A stretch of 64,000 nt of DNA from Streptomyces lucensis JCM 4490 (GCF_014650035.1 NZ_BMUE01000003.1:620001-684000); one strand, 5' to 3'. Counted from the first letter of the stretch, positions 12,013 to 20,245 are shown. The notes: generated from the letters alone by a model not told the origin. A program made the numbers and translations.

Positions 12013-12321
12013 ATGCTGCCGCCGGAGCTGCCGCCGCTGCCCGCCCTGACGCGCGCCGAGGGCGAACTGATCGACCGGTACCTGGAGGCGATCGACCTGC
12101 TGGGCCGGATCAACCCGGCACGGGACGGCGACACCTACCGCGCCCTGCGGGCGGCGCAGGCCCTGGTGCACAAGGCGGCGCGGTTGTGCGACGCGCTCAC
12201 GGTGATGCACCAGCGGGGCGAGACGGAGCTGCACGGGGACACGCTGGCACGGGCTCTGCGGGTGCTGGACGGTGAGCGCCGCGCCGCGCGCGTCACGCTC
12301 CCGCCCGACTGCGGCGGCTGA
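12013..12321 (+). CDS. Small hypothetical protein encoded with the ClpP-like gene
   Basis: A 102-residue, mostly helical protein I do not recognise. It begins with a Pro/Leu-rich segment (LPPELPPLPAL) followed by helices rich in Ala, Leu, Arg and Asp (AEGELIDRYLEAIDLLGRIN, then TYRALRAAQALVHKAARLCD). There is no signal peptide, membrane segment or metal motif. It starts 6 bases after the ClpP-like stop, so the two are cotranscribed and probably coupled, suggesting a partner or adaptor role. That role is inference only. Confidence 0.7.
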   Translation: MLPPELPPLPALTRAEGELIDRYLEAIDLLGRINPARDGDTYRALRAAQALVHKAARLCDALTVMHQRGETELHGDTLARALRVLDGERRAARVTLPPDCGG

Positions 12322-12739
12322 CGCGGACACACGTTCCGGAGCGACGGGTCCTCTGCGTCCACACGTGTTCCGGGCCCGACTTGAAACGGCCCGAACGACT
12401 TACCACCGACCGGTGTATATCCAGATCGTTTTCCGGGGCTCCCGAGTTGCGCGACCGGGGGCTCCGGGACCGCCGCAGGGGTGCTCCGCCCCAGCTCGGG
12501 GGCTACGTCGGGGAACTGACGGTGCCTCGAACGCAACGCTGTCCACCCGAACGGGTGAGTGGTGAGTAACGCCACAAATCCCCGGTTCCGTTGGGATTTT
12601 CAGACAGCTGTGGGTGAAGATCCCTTGCTGACGACAAGCCCCCGCCACAGCGGCGGGGCGGTCCGGGCGGACGCCGAGTCCTGCCGCCGCCCGGATGACC
12701 GGTCGACAGGAGTGGATCGGCAGGAGTGGAGGACCCGAG
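12322..12739 (+). other. Long leader / intergenic region ahead of the riboswitch
   Basis: No supportable gene lies in these 418 bases. GGGATTTTCA (12593-12602) and TGAAGATCCC (12615-12624) form a 10-bp imperfect stem with one G-T pairing and a 12-base loop, in a locally AT-richer stretch. This may be an operator or part of the leader RNA. The promoter for the riboswitch transcript must lie here, but I could not place it. Confidence 0.4.
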
Positions 12740-12890
12740 CATGACGGGTCGCCGGAACGGATGTCCGTCTGCACCCTGCAGACGGCCCGATGTTCCGGAA
12801 ACCCTTGGGGTGAAGCCGCGGCAACGCGGCCGGGCAACTTCGCCAGCCCGAATCCGACAGGTCATCCTTCACAGGCGGCTGACGAAGGGT
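12740..12890 (+). promoter_or_regulatory. ydaO/yuaA-type c-di-AMP riboswitch
   Basis: The end of this leader reads CCCGAATCCGACAGG then CACAGGCGG, close to the conserved 3' part of ydaO riboswitches, and GGGGTGAAGCC upstream matches the conserved GGGTGAA core. Stems are visible: CCGGAAC (12752-12758) with GTTCCGG (12792-12798), CCGTCTGC (12765-12772) with GCAGACGG (12778-12785), GCCGCG-GCAA-CGCGGC (12815-12830), and CGGGC (12831-12835) with GCCCG (12846-12850). It ends 6 bases before the NlpC/P60 start. In Streptomyces this class is known to switch off cell-wall hydrolase and rpf genes when c-di-AMP is high. Exact ends are approximate. Confidence 0.8.
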
Positions 12891-12895
12891 TGCGC

Positions 12896-13369
12896 ATGAC
12901 TGCGCTCAATCGTGTCCCGTCGCTGATGGCCCGGGCCGGCACGGCCTCGGCACTCACTCTCGCCGCCGTGGGCGGCTCGATCGCGGTGCCCGGCCTCGCC
13001 ACCGAGGCCTCGGCGGCGACCGTGGCGGCGAAAGCCCTCAAGGTCGCGGCCTCCAAGAAGGGCGCGCCCTACGCCTGGGGGGCCACCGGGCCGCGCAGGT
13101 TCGACTGCTCGGGACTCACGCTGTACTCGTTCAAGAAGGCGGGCAAGAAGCTGCCGCGTACCGCCGCCCAGCAGTACAACAAGACGCACCACATCTCCGC
13201 CAGGAACCGCAAGGCCGGCGACCTGGTCTTCTTCCACTACGGTTCCAGCGTCTACCACGTCGGCATCTACGCGGGCCACAACAAGATCTGGCACGCCCCC
13301 AAGACCGGTGACGTGGTGAAGCTGCAGAAGCTCTGGACCAAGAGCGTCTGGTACGGCCGGGTCAGCTGA
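12896..13369 (+). CDS. Secreted NlpC/P60 family cell-wall hydrolase
   Basis: A 157-residue exported peptidase of the NlpC/P60 class, which cleaves the D-gamma-Glu to diamino acid bond of peptidoglycan stem peptides. A Sec signal peptide (residues 1-40, cleavage near TEASA) precedes the catalytic domain directly. Visible residues are Cys71 in FDCSGLTLY, His121 in YHVGIYAG and the third polar residue His133 in IWHAPKTG. There is no SH3, LysM or coiled-coil extension, so this is a minimal enzyme. The ATG at 12896 follows GAAGGG. The c-di-AMP riboswitch immediately upstream makes this a c-di-AMP-controlled wall-remodelling gene. Confidence 0.92.
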   Translation: MTALNRVPSLMARAGTASALTLAAVGGSIAVPGLATEASAATVAAKALKVAASKKGAPYAWGATGPRRFDCSGLTLYSFKKAGKKLPRTAAQQYNKTHHISARNRKAGDLVFFHYGSSVYHVGIYAGHNKIWHAPKTGDVVKLQKLWTKSVWYGRVS

Positions 13370-13383
13370 CCCTTCGTCAAGGC

Positions 13384-13412
13384 GGGAGCGGCTCCGGCAG
13401 CGGGCCGCTCCC
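13384..13412 (+). terminator. Terminator of the NlpC/P60 gene
   Basis: GGGAGCGGC and GCCGCTCCC form a perfect 9-bp stem with an 11-base loop, 15 bases after the stop codon. Confidence 0.7.
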
Positions 13413-13680
13413 GGCACCGCCGGCGTCACCGGCGGGACGCCCCGGCGCGGGCGCCTTCCCGGCCTCGCCGCGGGGCGCTTCCGGCGGGGCGGGCGTCCGA
13501 GGGCCCTCGGAGACCCGCGGAATCCTGTGGGGCACGCCGGCGCGTGCCGGCCACCCGTCCGCGGGCCGTCCGCCGACCCGCCGCCGCTCGGCACGTCTCC
13601 TCCTGCTTCCGCCCCCTCACAGGGCGCCTGCGGCCGCCCGGCCCGTCCGCGGCGGTCCACCCACGCCCGCCGCTCCCGGA
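13413..13680. other. GC-rich intergenic stretch without a gene
   Basis: I see no credible coding sequence. A 16-bp perfect palindrome, TCCGAGGGCCCTCGGA, lies at 13496-13511, and GCGGAATCCTGTGG soon after it resembles the 19-bp repeat found downstream at 13769. Confidence 0.35.
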
Positions 13681-13736
13681 CCCGCCACCGTCCGGCCTCT
13701 CGCCCCGGCCCGCCACCGTCCGGTCTCTCACCCCGG
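13681..13736. repeat. Tandem duplication, 28-bp unit x2
   Basis: Two adjacent 28-base copies (13681-13708 and 13709-13736), each starting CCCGCCACCGTCCGG, differ at only two positions. They are intergenic, just beyond the end of the RsbW-like gene. Confidence 0.7.
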
Positions 13737-13768
13737 GCGGACAGCCCCCTCGGCCCGGAGGGCGGCGG

Positions 13769-13825
13769 CCGGCCCGGAATCCTGCGGCCGGCCCGCAGTC
13801 CTGTGGCCAGCCAGGAGTCCTACGG
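13769..13825. repeat. Degenerate 19-bp tandem repeat x3
   Basis: Units lie at 13769-13787 (CCGGCCCGGAATCCTGCGG), 13788-13806 and 13807-13825. The third overlaps the stop codon and last residues of the minus-strand ATP-binding gene, so the array probably grew by slippage from the gene's 3' end. Confidence 0.65.
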
Positions 13826-14272
13826 CCGGCCCGGCGGCGTGGCGGGATCGGTCGTGAGGGTCCAGGGGAGTTCGATGAAGACCGTCTTGCCGCCCTCGCG
13901 GGTGGGGCGGACGCGGAGTCTGCCGCCGCACTCGGCGGTGAGACAGCGGATGATCACCATGCCGCGGCCGTTGTCCTGCTGGACCGCGGCGGGCAGTCTC
14001 TTGGGGAAGCGGGGGTGGCCGTCCGTGACGCCGATGCGCAGGTGTTCGTCACGGTCCAGCGCGATGTCGACCGTGAAGGTGGGTGACTGGCCGAACGTGT
14101 GCTGCACGGCGTTGGTGGCGAGTTCGGAGACGATGAGCCGTACGGTGTCGGCCGCTTCGGTGTCCGACGACAGACCCCACTCCGCGAGGGTTCCCACGAC
14201 GTAGGTGCGGGCGGCGGAGACCGAGGCGGGATCGCTCGGCAGAGTGACGGATGCTTCCAGATGGTCTGCCAT
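13820..14272 (-). CDS. RsbW-like ATP-binding protein (HATPase_c_2, anti-sigma type)
   Basis: A 150-residue single-domain GHKL ATPase. The N-box VRLIVSELATNAVQHTFG, the G1 box IGVTDGHPRFP and the G2 box NGRGMVIIRCLT match the Streptomyces anti-sigma/serine-kinase-like family. Such proteins bind a sigma factor or phosphorylate an anti-anti-sigma partner. It is divergent from an XRE-DUF5753 regulator followed by DUF397, a trio repeated in Streptomyces genomes and linked to development and antibiotic control (WhiJ/AbaA-like clusters). The ATG at 14272 is the most likely start, although the upstream AAAGGGAC is rather distant. Its partner cannot be told from the sequence. Confidence 0.85.
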   Translation of the reverse strand: MADHLEASVTLPSDPASVSAARTYVVGTLAEWGLSSDTEAADTVRLIVSELATNAVQHTFGQSPTFTVDIALDRDEHLRIGVTDGHPRFPKRLPAAVQQDNGRGMVIIRCLTAECGGRLRVRPTREGGKTVFIELPWTLTTDPATPPGRP

Positions 14273-14485
14273 GGCGACGTCGTCCCTTTCCCACGGGACC
14301 GCAGTCCACACGGAGCTGATGGTTCGAGTACGGTCCCGGTCTGGTGCTTCCTCGTCAGCCTGCCATCACCGGGCCGGTCACGGGGAGCGATCCACCTGGT
14401 TATGCATATATCTGTCGCTCGAAGCGGTGAACTCTGCGACGCGAGACCGTATTGGGGCGGCCCGTCAGGAGTAAAGGAGGGGCCC
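14273..14485. promoter_or_regulatory. Divergent promoter region of the RsbW-like/XRE pair
   Basis: This gap contains a distinct AT-rich island near 14398-14413 (GGTTATGCATATATCTG) with nested palindromes ATGCAT and ATATAT, unusual in this GC-rich setting. It probably holds the promoter and an operator for the XRE protein. Confidence 0.4.
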
Positions 14486-15346
14486 ATGCAGAACGGTCCG
14501 GCGGTGCGCCGCCGCAAACTGGGCGCCGAACTGCGCACGCTGCGTACCGGCGCCGGACTCACGAGCGGCGAGGCGGCCCAACTGGTCGGCTGGCACCAGT
14601 CGAAAGTCAGCCGCATCGAGACCGGCGCCAGCGGCGTGAAAGCGGACGACCTGCGCTTACTGCTGGACGCCTACGCGGTGCGGGACGGCCAGCTGCGCGA
14701 GCTGCTGATGATGCTGGCGGGGGCCGAGGACGCCGGTGGCCGCGACCGCTGGTGGCATGCCTACCGCGGGGTGCTTCCGCCCACGTACCGGGATTTCATC
14801 AGCCTGGAGTCGCAGGCGAGCGCGATGCGCACCCTGGAGACCACGGTCGTGCCCGGCCTGCTGCAAACGGCCGAATACGCCCGCGCGGTGACCCGGGCGG
14901 CCGTGAAGGACGTGGACGAGGAACGCCTGGACAGGCTGGTGGAGGTGCGCCTCGCCCGGCAGGACGTGCTGCGTTCGGACCCACCGCTCGAACTGAACGC
15001 GGTACTCGACGAGGCGGTGCTGCGGCGCGAGGTCGGCGGTCCCGAGGTGATGGCCCGGCAACTGGAGCGGCTGACCGAGGCGGCCAGGCTGCCCCAGGTA
15101 CGGCTCCAGGTTCTGCCGTTCACGGCGGGAGCACATATCGGCCTCACCGGGCCTTTCGTTATTTTCTCATTTCCGAGCACTTCTGATCTGGACGTAGTTG
15201 TCCTTGACCAGTTGGCGAGTAGCCTCTACCTGGAACGGAAAGAAGACCTGGTGGCCTACTCAGAGGCCTTCGACACCCTTCAGTTCCACGCCCTTTCACC
15301 CGAGGAATCGTTGGACTACATCGCCGGAATAGGTGACGGCGCGTAG
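14486..15346 (+). CDS. XRE-family regulator with DUF5753 domain
   Basis: A 286-residue protein. The N-terminal helix-turn-helix (about residues 8-65) includes LRTGAGLTSGEAAQLVGWHQ and SKVSRIETGASGV. The C-terminal DUF5753 domain (about 95-275) has the hallmark TTVVPGLLQTAEYARAV and later VRLQVLPFTAGAHIGLTGPF. These are WhiJ-like DNA-binding proteins acting with small DUF397 proteins. The ATG follows a near-perfect AAAGGAGG at 14473-14480. The DUF397 gene begins 10 bases after the stop, so the pair is cotranscribed. Confidence 0.93.
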   Translation: MQNGPAVRRRKLGAELRTLRTGAGLTSGEAAQLVGWHQSKVSRIETGASGVKADDLRLLLDAYAVRDGQLRELLMMLAGAEDAGGRDRWWHAYRGVLPPTYRDFISLESQASAMRTLETTVVPGLLQTAEYARAVTRAAVKDVDEERLDRLVEVRLARQDVLRSDPPLELNAVLDEAVLRREVGGPEVMARQLERLTEAARLPQVRLQVLPFTAGAHIGLTGPFVIFSFPSTSDLDVVVLDQLASSLYLERKEDLVAYSEAFDTLQFHALSPEESLDYIAGIGDGA

Positions 15347-15355
15347 GGAGGCACC

Positions 15356-15580
15356 ATGACCGCACTGCCTCGGAACGTACCTGCCAGTACCGACCTCAAT
15401 GACGTGCGCTGGCTGCGCAGCAGCCACAGCACCGGAGCCAACAACTGCGTGGAGACGGCGAGGCCGCACGTCGGCCCGCGGGCCGGGCTGCTCGCCGTGC
15501 GCGACTCCAAGAACCCGGCCGGACCCGCGCTGCTCTTCTCCCCGGAGAGCTGGTCGGGATTCGTCACCGCGCTGCGGTGA
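15356..15580 (+). CDS. DUF397 domain-containing protein
   Basis: A 74-residue DUF397 protein: VRWLRSSHSTGANNCVETA, then LLAVRDSKNPAGPALLFSPE and WSGFVTALR, which is essentially the whole domain. In Streptomyces such proteins are encoded next to XRE-DUF5753 regulators and are thought to modulate them. The RBS is GGGAGG. It forms a two-gene unit with the preceding regulator. Confidence 0.93.
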   Translation: MTALPRNVPASTDLNDVRWLRSSHSTGANNCVETARPHVGPRAGLLAVRDSKNPAGPALLFSPESWSGFVTALR

Positions 15581-15659
15581 CCGCGTCCGGTCCGCTGCCG
15601 ACCGGCCGACGCTGATCAGAGCCGATCAGTCTCGCCCGCTCCCGTCCCACCTCGTCCGC

Positions 15660-15692
15660 TCTCGTCAATTTCTCGTCGGTTTCTCGTCAGTT
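15660..15692. repeat. 11-bp tandem repeat x3 in a convergent gap
   Basis: TCTCGTCAATT, TCTCGTCGGTT and TCTCGTCAGTT follow one another between the DUF397 stop and the bioF stop. A T-run follows, and a 12-bp palindrome ACACGGCCGTGT lies at 15714-15725. Together they may terminate the convergent transcripts. Confidence 0.55.
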
Positions 15693-15734
15693 TTTTCGCC
15701 AATCTCGTGCGACACACGGCCGTGTCACGCCGAC

Positions 15735-16862
15735 TCATGGTCGCGTCTCGCCGATCACACGTACAGCGCGTTCGATCTCGGTCCCGGAGAGGTCCGCACG
15801 GGCGGTCAGCCTCAGCCGCGAGATGCCGTCGGGCACGGAAGGAGGACGGAAGCAGCCCACGGCCAGCCCTGCCGTTCGGCAGTCGGCCGCCCAGCGCACG
15901 GCCTGCTCCGGGGACGGAGCCCGCACCGAGACCACCGCGGCGTCCGGACGTACCGCCTCCAGGCCCGCGGTGGTCAGCCGTGCGTGCAGCTCCGCGGCCA
16001 CCTCGCGGGCCCGTGCCGCGCGCCGCGGCTCGCGCACGAGCAGCCGCAGCGCGGCCAGGGCGGCACCGGCCGCCGCGGGAGCGAGACCGGTGTCGAAGAT
16101 GAACGTCCGGGCCGCGTTGACCAGATGGTCGATCACCCGGGCGGGACCGAGCACCACACCGCCCTGACTGCCCAGCGACTTGGACAGGGTGGCCGTCGCC
16201 ACCACGTCGCCGGCCCCCGCGAGCCCGGCCGCGTACGGCGCGCCCCGGCCGCCGTCGCCCAGCACGCCGAGGCCGTGGGCGTCGTCCACCACCAGCCCGG
16301 CGCCGTGCTCGCGGCACGCCTCGGCCAGCGCGGCCAGCGGCGCCTGGTCCCCGTCGACGGAGAAGACCGTGTCGGAGACGACGATCGCCGTCCCCTCGTG
16401 CGTGGCCAGGGCCTTGCGCACGGACTCGGGATCGGCGTGCCCCACGACCTGGGTGCCGCCCCGGGCGAGCCGGCAGCCGTCGATGAGCGAGGCGTGGTTG
16501 CCCGCGTCGGAGACGATCAGGGAGCCGTGCGGGCCGAGCGCGGTGACCGCGGCCAGGTTGGCGGCGTAGCCGGAGGAGAAGACCAGGGCCGCCTCGAAGC
16601 CGCAGAAGGCGGCCAGCTCGCGCTCCAGCTCGGTGTGCAGCTCGGTGGTGCCGGTGACCAGCCGGGAGCCGGTGGAACCGCCGCCCCAGGTCCGGGCGGC
16701 CCGGGCCGCGCCCTCGGTGACCTCGGGGTGGTGCGCCAGGCCCAGGTAGTCGTTGCTCGCCAGGTCCAGCAGCGGCGAGTCGGCGGGGCGCGGGCGCAGG
16801 GTCCGTACGAGACCGGCACGGCGGCGCGCCCCGGCCTGTTCGTCGATCCAGCCGAACGCCAT
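15735..16862 (-). CDS. bioF: 8-amino-7-oxononanoate synthase
   Basis: A 375-residue alpha-oxoamine synthase (PLP fold type I) that condenses pimeloyl-ACP or -CoA with L-alanine, the first step of the late biotin pathway. Visible: SNDYLGLAHHP, GSTGSRLVTGT, the PLP-contacting DDAHGLGVLG (Asp193/His196) and the Schiff-base Lys228 in TATLSKSLGSQGG. Length is typical. The ATG has GGAGG 3 bases upstream. It is divergent from bioB, bioA and bioD, with the control region between, and the nearby biotin genes support the assignment over other oxoamine synthases. Confidence 0.95.
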   Translation of the reverse strand: MAFGWIDEQAGARRRAGLVRTLRPRPADSPLLDLASNDYLGLAHHPEVTEGAARAARTWGGGSTGSRLVTGTTELHTELERELAAFCGFEAALVFSSGYAANLAAVTALGPHGSLIVSDAGNHASLIDGCRLARGGTQVVGHADPESVRKALATHEGTAIVVSDTVFSVDGDQAPLAALAEACREHGAGLVVDDAHGLGVLGDGGRGAPYAAGLAGAGDVVATATLSKSLGSQGGVVLGPARVIDHLVNAARTFIFDTGLAPAAAGAALAALRLLVREPRRAARAREVAAELHARLTTAGLEAVRPDAAVVSVRAPSPEQAVRWAADCRTAGLAVGCFRPPSVPDGISRLRLTARADLSGTEIERAVRVIGETRP

Positions 16863-16923
16863 GGGTCCTCCGGTGCTTTTGTAGGTAGCGCACAGACCCT
16901 AGCGGTACCCCGGACGGCCCAGG

Positions 16924-16941
16924 GTGTGGCGATACCCACAC
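16924..16941. promoter_or_regulatory. Palindrome in the bioF-bioB divergent region
   Basis: GTGTGG-cgatac-CCACAC lies between the divergent bioF and bioB starts. It could be an operator for a biotin repressor. It does not match the BioQ or BirA operators I know, so the assignment is tentative. Confidence 0.3.
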
Positions 16942-17009
16942 GGTGAACCGTCTCCGTTGTGCAAACTCTCCTTGGCCGGGAGCGGTCCCGTAGGACAGGA
17001 TCGGACCTC

Positions 17010-18245
17010 ATGGACCTGCTGAACACGCTGGTGGACAAGGGGCTTCGGCGCGAGCTGCCGACCCGCGAGGAAGCACTCGCCGTTCTGGCCACCTCCGACG
17101 ACGACCTGCTCGATGTGGTGGCCGCGGCCGGGAAGGTGCGCCGACACTGGTTCGGGCGACGGGTGAAACTCAACTATCTGGTGAACCTCAAGTCGGGCCT
17201 GTGCCCGGAGGACTGCTCCTACTGCTCCCAGCGGCTCGGCTCCAAGGCCGACATCCTCAAGTACACCTGGCTCAAGCCGGACGAGGCCTCCCAGGCGGCC
17301 GCCGCCGGCCTGGCGGGAGGCGCCAAGCGCGTCTGCCTGGTGGCCAGCGGGCGCGGCCCGACGGACCGGGACGTGGACCGGGTCTCGGAGACCATCAGGA
17401 CCATCAAGGAGCAGAACGAGGACGTCGAGGTGTGCGCCTGCCTCGGCCTGCTCTCCGGCGGCCAGGCCGAGAAGCTGCGCGAGGCGGGCGCGGACGCGTA
17501 CAACCACAACCTCAACACGTCCGAGGGGACGTACGGGGACATCACGACCACGCACACGTACGCCGACCGGGTGGACACGGTGCAGAAGGCGCACGCGGCC
17601 GGCCTGTCCGCCTGCTCCGGCCTGATCGCGGGCATGGGCGAGAGCGACGAGGACCTGGTCGACGTCGTCTTCTCGCTGCGTGAGCTGGACCCGGACTCGG
17701 TGCCGGTCAACTTCCTCATCCCGTTCGAGGGCACTCCGCTCGCCAAGGAGTGGAACCTCACCCCGCAGCGCTGCCTGCGCATCCTGGCGATGGTCCGGTT
17801 CGTCTGCCCGGACGTGGAGGTCCGCATCGCCGGCGGCCGCGAGGTCCACCTGCGCACGATGCAGCCGCTCGCGCTGAACCTGGCCAACTCCATCTTCCTC
17901 GGCGACTACCTGACCAGCGAGGGCCAGGCCGGCAAGGCCGACCTGGACATGATCGCGGACGCCGGGTTCGAGGTGGAGGGCGCCGACCAGGTGACGCTGC
18001 CGGAGCACCGGGCCGCGGCCGCCGGGGGCGGCTGCGGCTCGCACGAGAGCGCCGGCTGCGGATCCGTCTGCGGCTCGCACGAAGGCGCGAACGGGTGCGG
18101 CTCGCACGCCGATGCGGACGGGTGCGGCTCGCACGCGGGCGCGGACGGGTGCGGCACGGCCTCCGCCGCCGCCAACGAGCCGCGTCCCGACCTCGTCGCG
18201 GTCCGCCGCCGGGGCGCCGGAACGGACCTCGCGCCCAATGCCTGA
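17010..18245 (+). CDS. bioB: Biotin synthase with Cys/His-rich C-terminal tail
   Basis: A 411-residue radical-SAM enzyme that inserts sulfur into dethiobiotin. The radical-SAM cluster Cys65, Cys69 and Cys72 are in [25 protein letters not shown] and [12 protein letters not shown] mark the [2Fe-2S] and substrate regions. The catalytic part ends near residue 330. About 75 extra residues follow, with six Cys and four His arranged as CGSH-type units separated by Gly/Ala/Asp linkers. The DNA there contains near-repeats around 18030-18160. Short GCGSH-like tails occur in some actinobacterial BioB proteins, as I recall, but this one is long; metal or Fe-S handling is a guess. The stop overlaps the bioA start by 8 bases. 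Confidence 0.96.
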   Translation: MDLLNTLVDKGLRRELPTREEALAVLATSDDDLLDVVAAAGKVRRHWFGRRVKLNYLVNLKSGLCPEDCSYCSQRLGSKADILKYTWLKPDEASQAAAAGLAGGAKRVCLVASGRGPTDRDVDRVSETIRTIKEQNEDVEVCACLGLLSGGQAEKLREAGADAYNHNLNTSEGTYGDITTTHTYADRVDTVQKAHAAGLSACSGLIAGMGESDEDLVDVVFSLRELDPDSVPVNFLIPFEGTPLAKEWNLTPQRCLRILAMVRFVCPDVEVRIAGGREVHLRTMQPLALNLANSIFLGDYLTSEGQAGKADLDMIADAGFEVEGADQVTLPEHRAAAAGGGCGSHESAGCGSVCGSHEGANGCGSHADADGCGSHAGADGCGTASAAANEPRPDLVAVRRRGAGTDLAPNA

Positions 18246-19527
18246 CCTGCCCCGGCTGGGCGTGCCCGAACTGCTGGAGCTGGACCGGCGGCACGTCTGG
18301 CACCCCTACGGCCCGATGCCCGGCCGCGCCGAACCGCTCGTCGTGGAGTCGGCGAGCGGTGTCCGGCTGCGGCTCGCGGACGGTTCCGGCGAGCTGGTCG
18401 ACGGGATGTCGTCCTGGTGGTCGGCGATCCACGGCTACAACCACCCGCTGCTCAACCAGGCCGCGCGGGAACAGCTCGGCCGGATGAGCCACGTGATGTT
18501 CGGCGGGCTCACGCACGAGCCCGCCGTGCGGCTGGCGAAGCGTCTTGTCGACATGTCGCCCGATGGCCTGGAGCACGTGTTCCTGGCCGACTCGGGCTCG
18601 GTGTCGGTCGAGGTCGCGGTCAAGATGTGCCTGCAGTACTGGCGCTCGCTCGGCCGGGCCGGCAAACAGCGGCTGCTGACCTGGCGGGGCGGCTACCACG
18701 GTGACACCTGGACTCCCATGTCGGTGTGCGATCCCGAGGGCGGGATGCACCAGCTGTGGAGCGGGGTGCTGCCCCGCCAGGTCTTCGCGGACGCGCCGCC
18801 GGCGGAGTACGAGGAGTCGTACGCCGCGCAGCTGCGCGCGCTGATCGCGGAGCACGCGGACGAGCTGGCCGCCGTGATCGTGGAGCCGGTGGTGCAGGGA
18901 GCGGGCGGCATGCGCTTCCACTCCCCCGCCTACCTGCGGGTGCTGCGCGAGGCGTGCGACGCGCACGACGTGCTGCTGGTGTTCGACGAGATCGCCACCG
19001 GTTTCGGCCGTACCGGCGCGCTGTTCGCGGCGGACCACGCGGGTGTCACCCCGGACGTGATGTGCGTGGGCAAGGCGCTGACCGGCGGCTACCTGACGCT
19101 GGCGGCCACCCTGTGCACCGCGCGGGTCGCCGACGGCATCTCCCGCGGCGAGGTGCCCGTCCTGGCGCACGGACCGACGTTCATGGGCAACCCGCTCGCC
19201 GCGGCGGTGGCCTGCGCCTCCCTCGATCTGCTCCTCGGCCAGGACTGGCTGTCGGAGGTCAAGCGGATCGAGACGGCCCTGCGCGAGGGACTCGCGCCGG
19301 CCGCGGAACTGCCCGGGGTCCTGGACGTGCGTGTGCTGGGCGCCATCGGGGTCGTCCAGCTCGACCACGACGTCGACATGGCCGCCGCCACCCGGGCGGC
19401 CGTGCGGGAGGGCGTGTGGCTGCGCCCGTTCCGCGACCTGATCTACACGATGCCGCCGTACGTCACCTCGGACGAGGACGTGGCACGGATCGCGCGCGCG
19501 GTGTGCGCCGCGGCGCGGGAGGGATGA
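18238..19527 (+). CDS. bioA: Adenosylmethionine-8-amino-7-oxononanoate aminotransferase
   Basis: A 429-residue class III aminotransferase that makes 7,8-diaminopelargonate from KAPA using SAM as amino donor. HVWHPYGPM near the N-terminus, [16 protein letters not shown] (the Trp-Trp pair for substrate), [28 protein letters not shown] and the PLP Lys279 in [15 protein letters not shown] are all present. The ATG at 18238 overlaps the end of bioB; bioD starts just after. Confidence 0.96.
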   Translation: MPDLPRLGVPELLELDRRHVWHPYGPMPGRAEPLVVESASGVRLRLADGSGELVDGMSSWWSAIHGYNHPLLNQAAREQLGRMSHVMFGGLTHEPAVRLAKRLVDMSPDGLEHVFLADSGSVSVEVAVKMCLQYWRSLGRAGKQRLLTWRGGYHGDTWTPMSVCDPEGGMHQLWSGVLPRQVFADAPPAEYEESYAAQLRALIAEHADELAAVIVEPVVQGAGGMRFHSPAYLRVLREACDAHDVLLVFDEIATGFGRTGALFAADHAGVTPDVMCVGKALTGGYLTLAATLCTARVADGISRGEVPVLAHGPTFMGNPLAAAVACASLDLLLGQDWLSEVKRIETALREGLAPAAELPGVLDVRVLGAIGVVQLDHDVDMAAATRAAVREGVWLRPFRDLIYTMPPYVTSDEDVARIARAVCAAAREG

Positions 19528-19528
19528 C

Positions 19529-20245
19529 ATGCCGGTACTGGTGATCACAGGGACGGGCACGGAGATCGGCAAGACCGTCACCACCGCCGCCGTCGCCGCC
19601 GCCGCGCTCGCGGCCGGGCGATCGGTGGCGGTGCTGAAGGCCGCGCAGACGGGCGTGGGGCCGGACGAGCGCGGGGACGCGGAGGAGGTCGCGCGGCTCG
19701 CGGGCCCGGTCACGGCGACCGAACTGGCCCGCTACCCCGAGCCCTTGGCGCCGGGCACGGCGGCCCGGCGGGCCGGGATGACGCCCGTGCACCCGCACGA
19801 CGTCGCCGAACGGGCCGCCAAGCTGGCCACCGAGCACGATCTGGTGCTGATCGAGGGGGCGGGCGGGCTGCTCGTCCGGTTCGACGCGGCGGGCGGCACG
19901 CTGGCCGACGTGGCCCGGCTGCTGAGCGCGCCGGTGCTGGTCGTCACCCCCGCCGGGCTGGGCACCCTGAACGCCACCGAGCTGACCGCGCGCGAACTGC
20001 GACGGCGGGAGATCGAGTTGGCAGGTGTGGTGATCGGCAGCTGGCCCACGGAACCGGACCTCGCCGCCCGCTGCAACGTCGCCGACCTGCCCGAGGTCGC
20101 CGGCGCCCCGCTGCTCGGCGCGCTGCCCGCCGGGGCCGCGGCACTGCCGCCCGCCGGCTTCCGCACGGCGGCGCCGGGCTGGCTGGCGCCGCGGCTGGAC
20201 GGGACCTGGGAAGCGGAGGCGTTCCGCATCCGGCAGGCGCCCTGA
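19529..20245 (+). CDS. bioD: Dethiobiotin synthetase
   Basis: A 238-residue ATP-dependent carboxylase-type ligase that closes the ureido ring of dethiobiotin. The P-loop GTGTEIGKT (residues 7-15), LKAAQTGV with the substrate Lys, and IEGAGGLLVRFD match BioD. The start is 1 base after the bioA stop, so bioB-bioA-bioD is one coupled unit. No bioC/bioH or transporter gene is adjacent, so the pimelate arm is encoded elsewhere. Confidence 0.94.
   Translation: MPVLVITGTGTEIGKTVTTAAVAAAALAAGRSVAVLKAAQTGVGPDERGDAEEVARLAGPVTATELARYPEPLAPGTAARRAGMTPVHPHDVAERAAKLATEHDLVLIEGAGGLLVRFDAAGGTLADVARLLSAPVLVVTPAGLGTLNATELTARELRRREIELAGVVIGSWPTEPDLAARCNVADLPEVAGAPLLGALPAGAAALPPAGFRTAAPGWLAPRLDGTWEAEAFRIRQAP

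Noticed and set aside
18030..18160. BioB tail repeats as a CRISPR-like array
   Set aside because: The repeats are coding, short, contiguous and in frame with bioB, without spacers.
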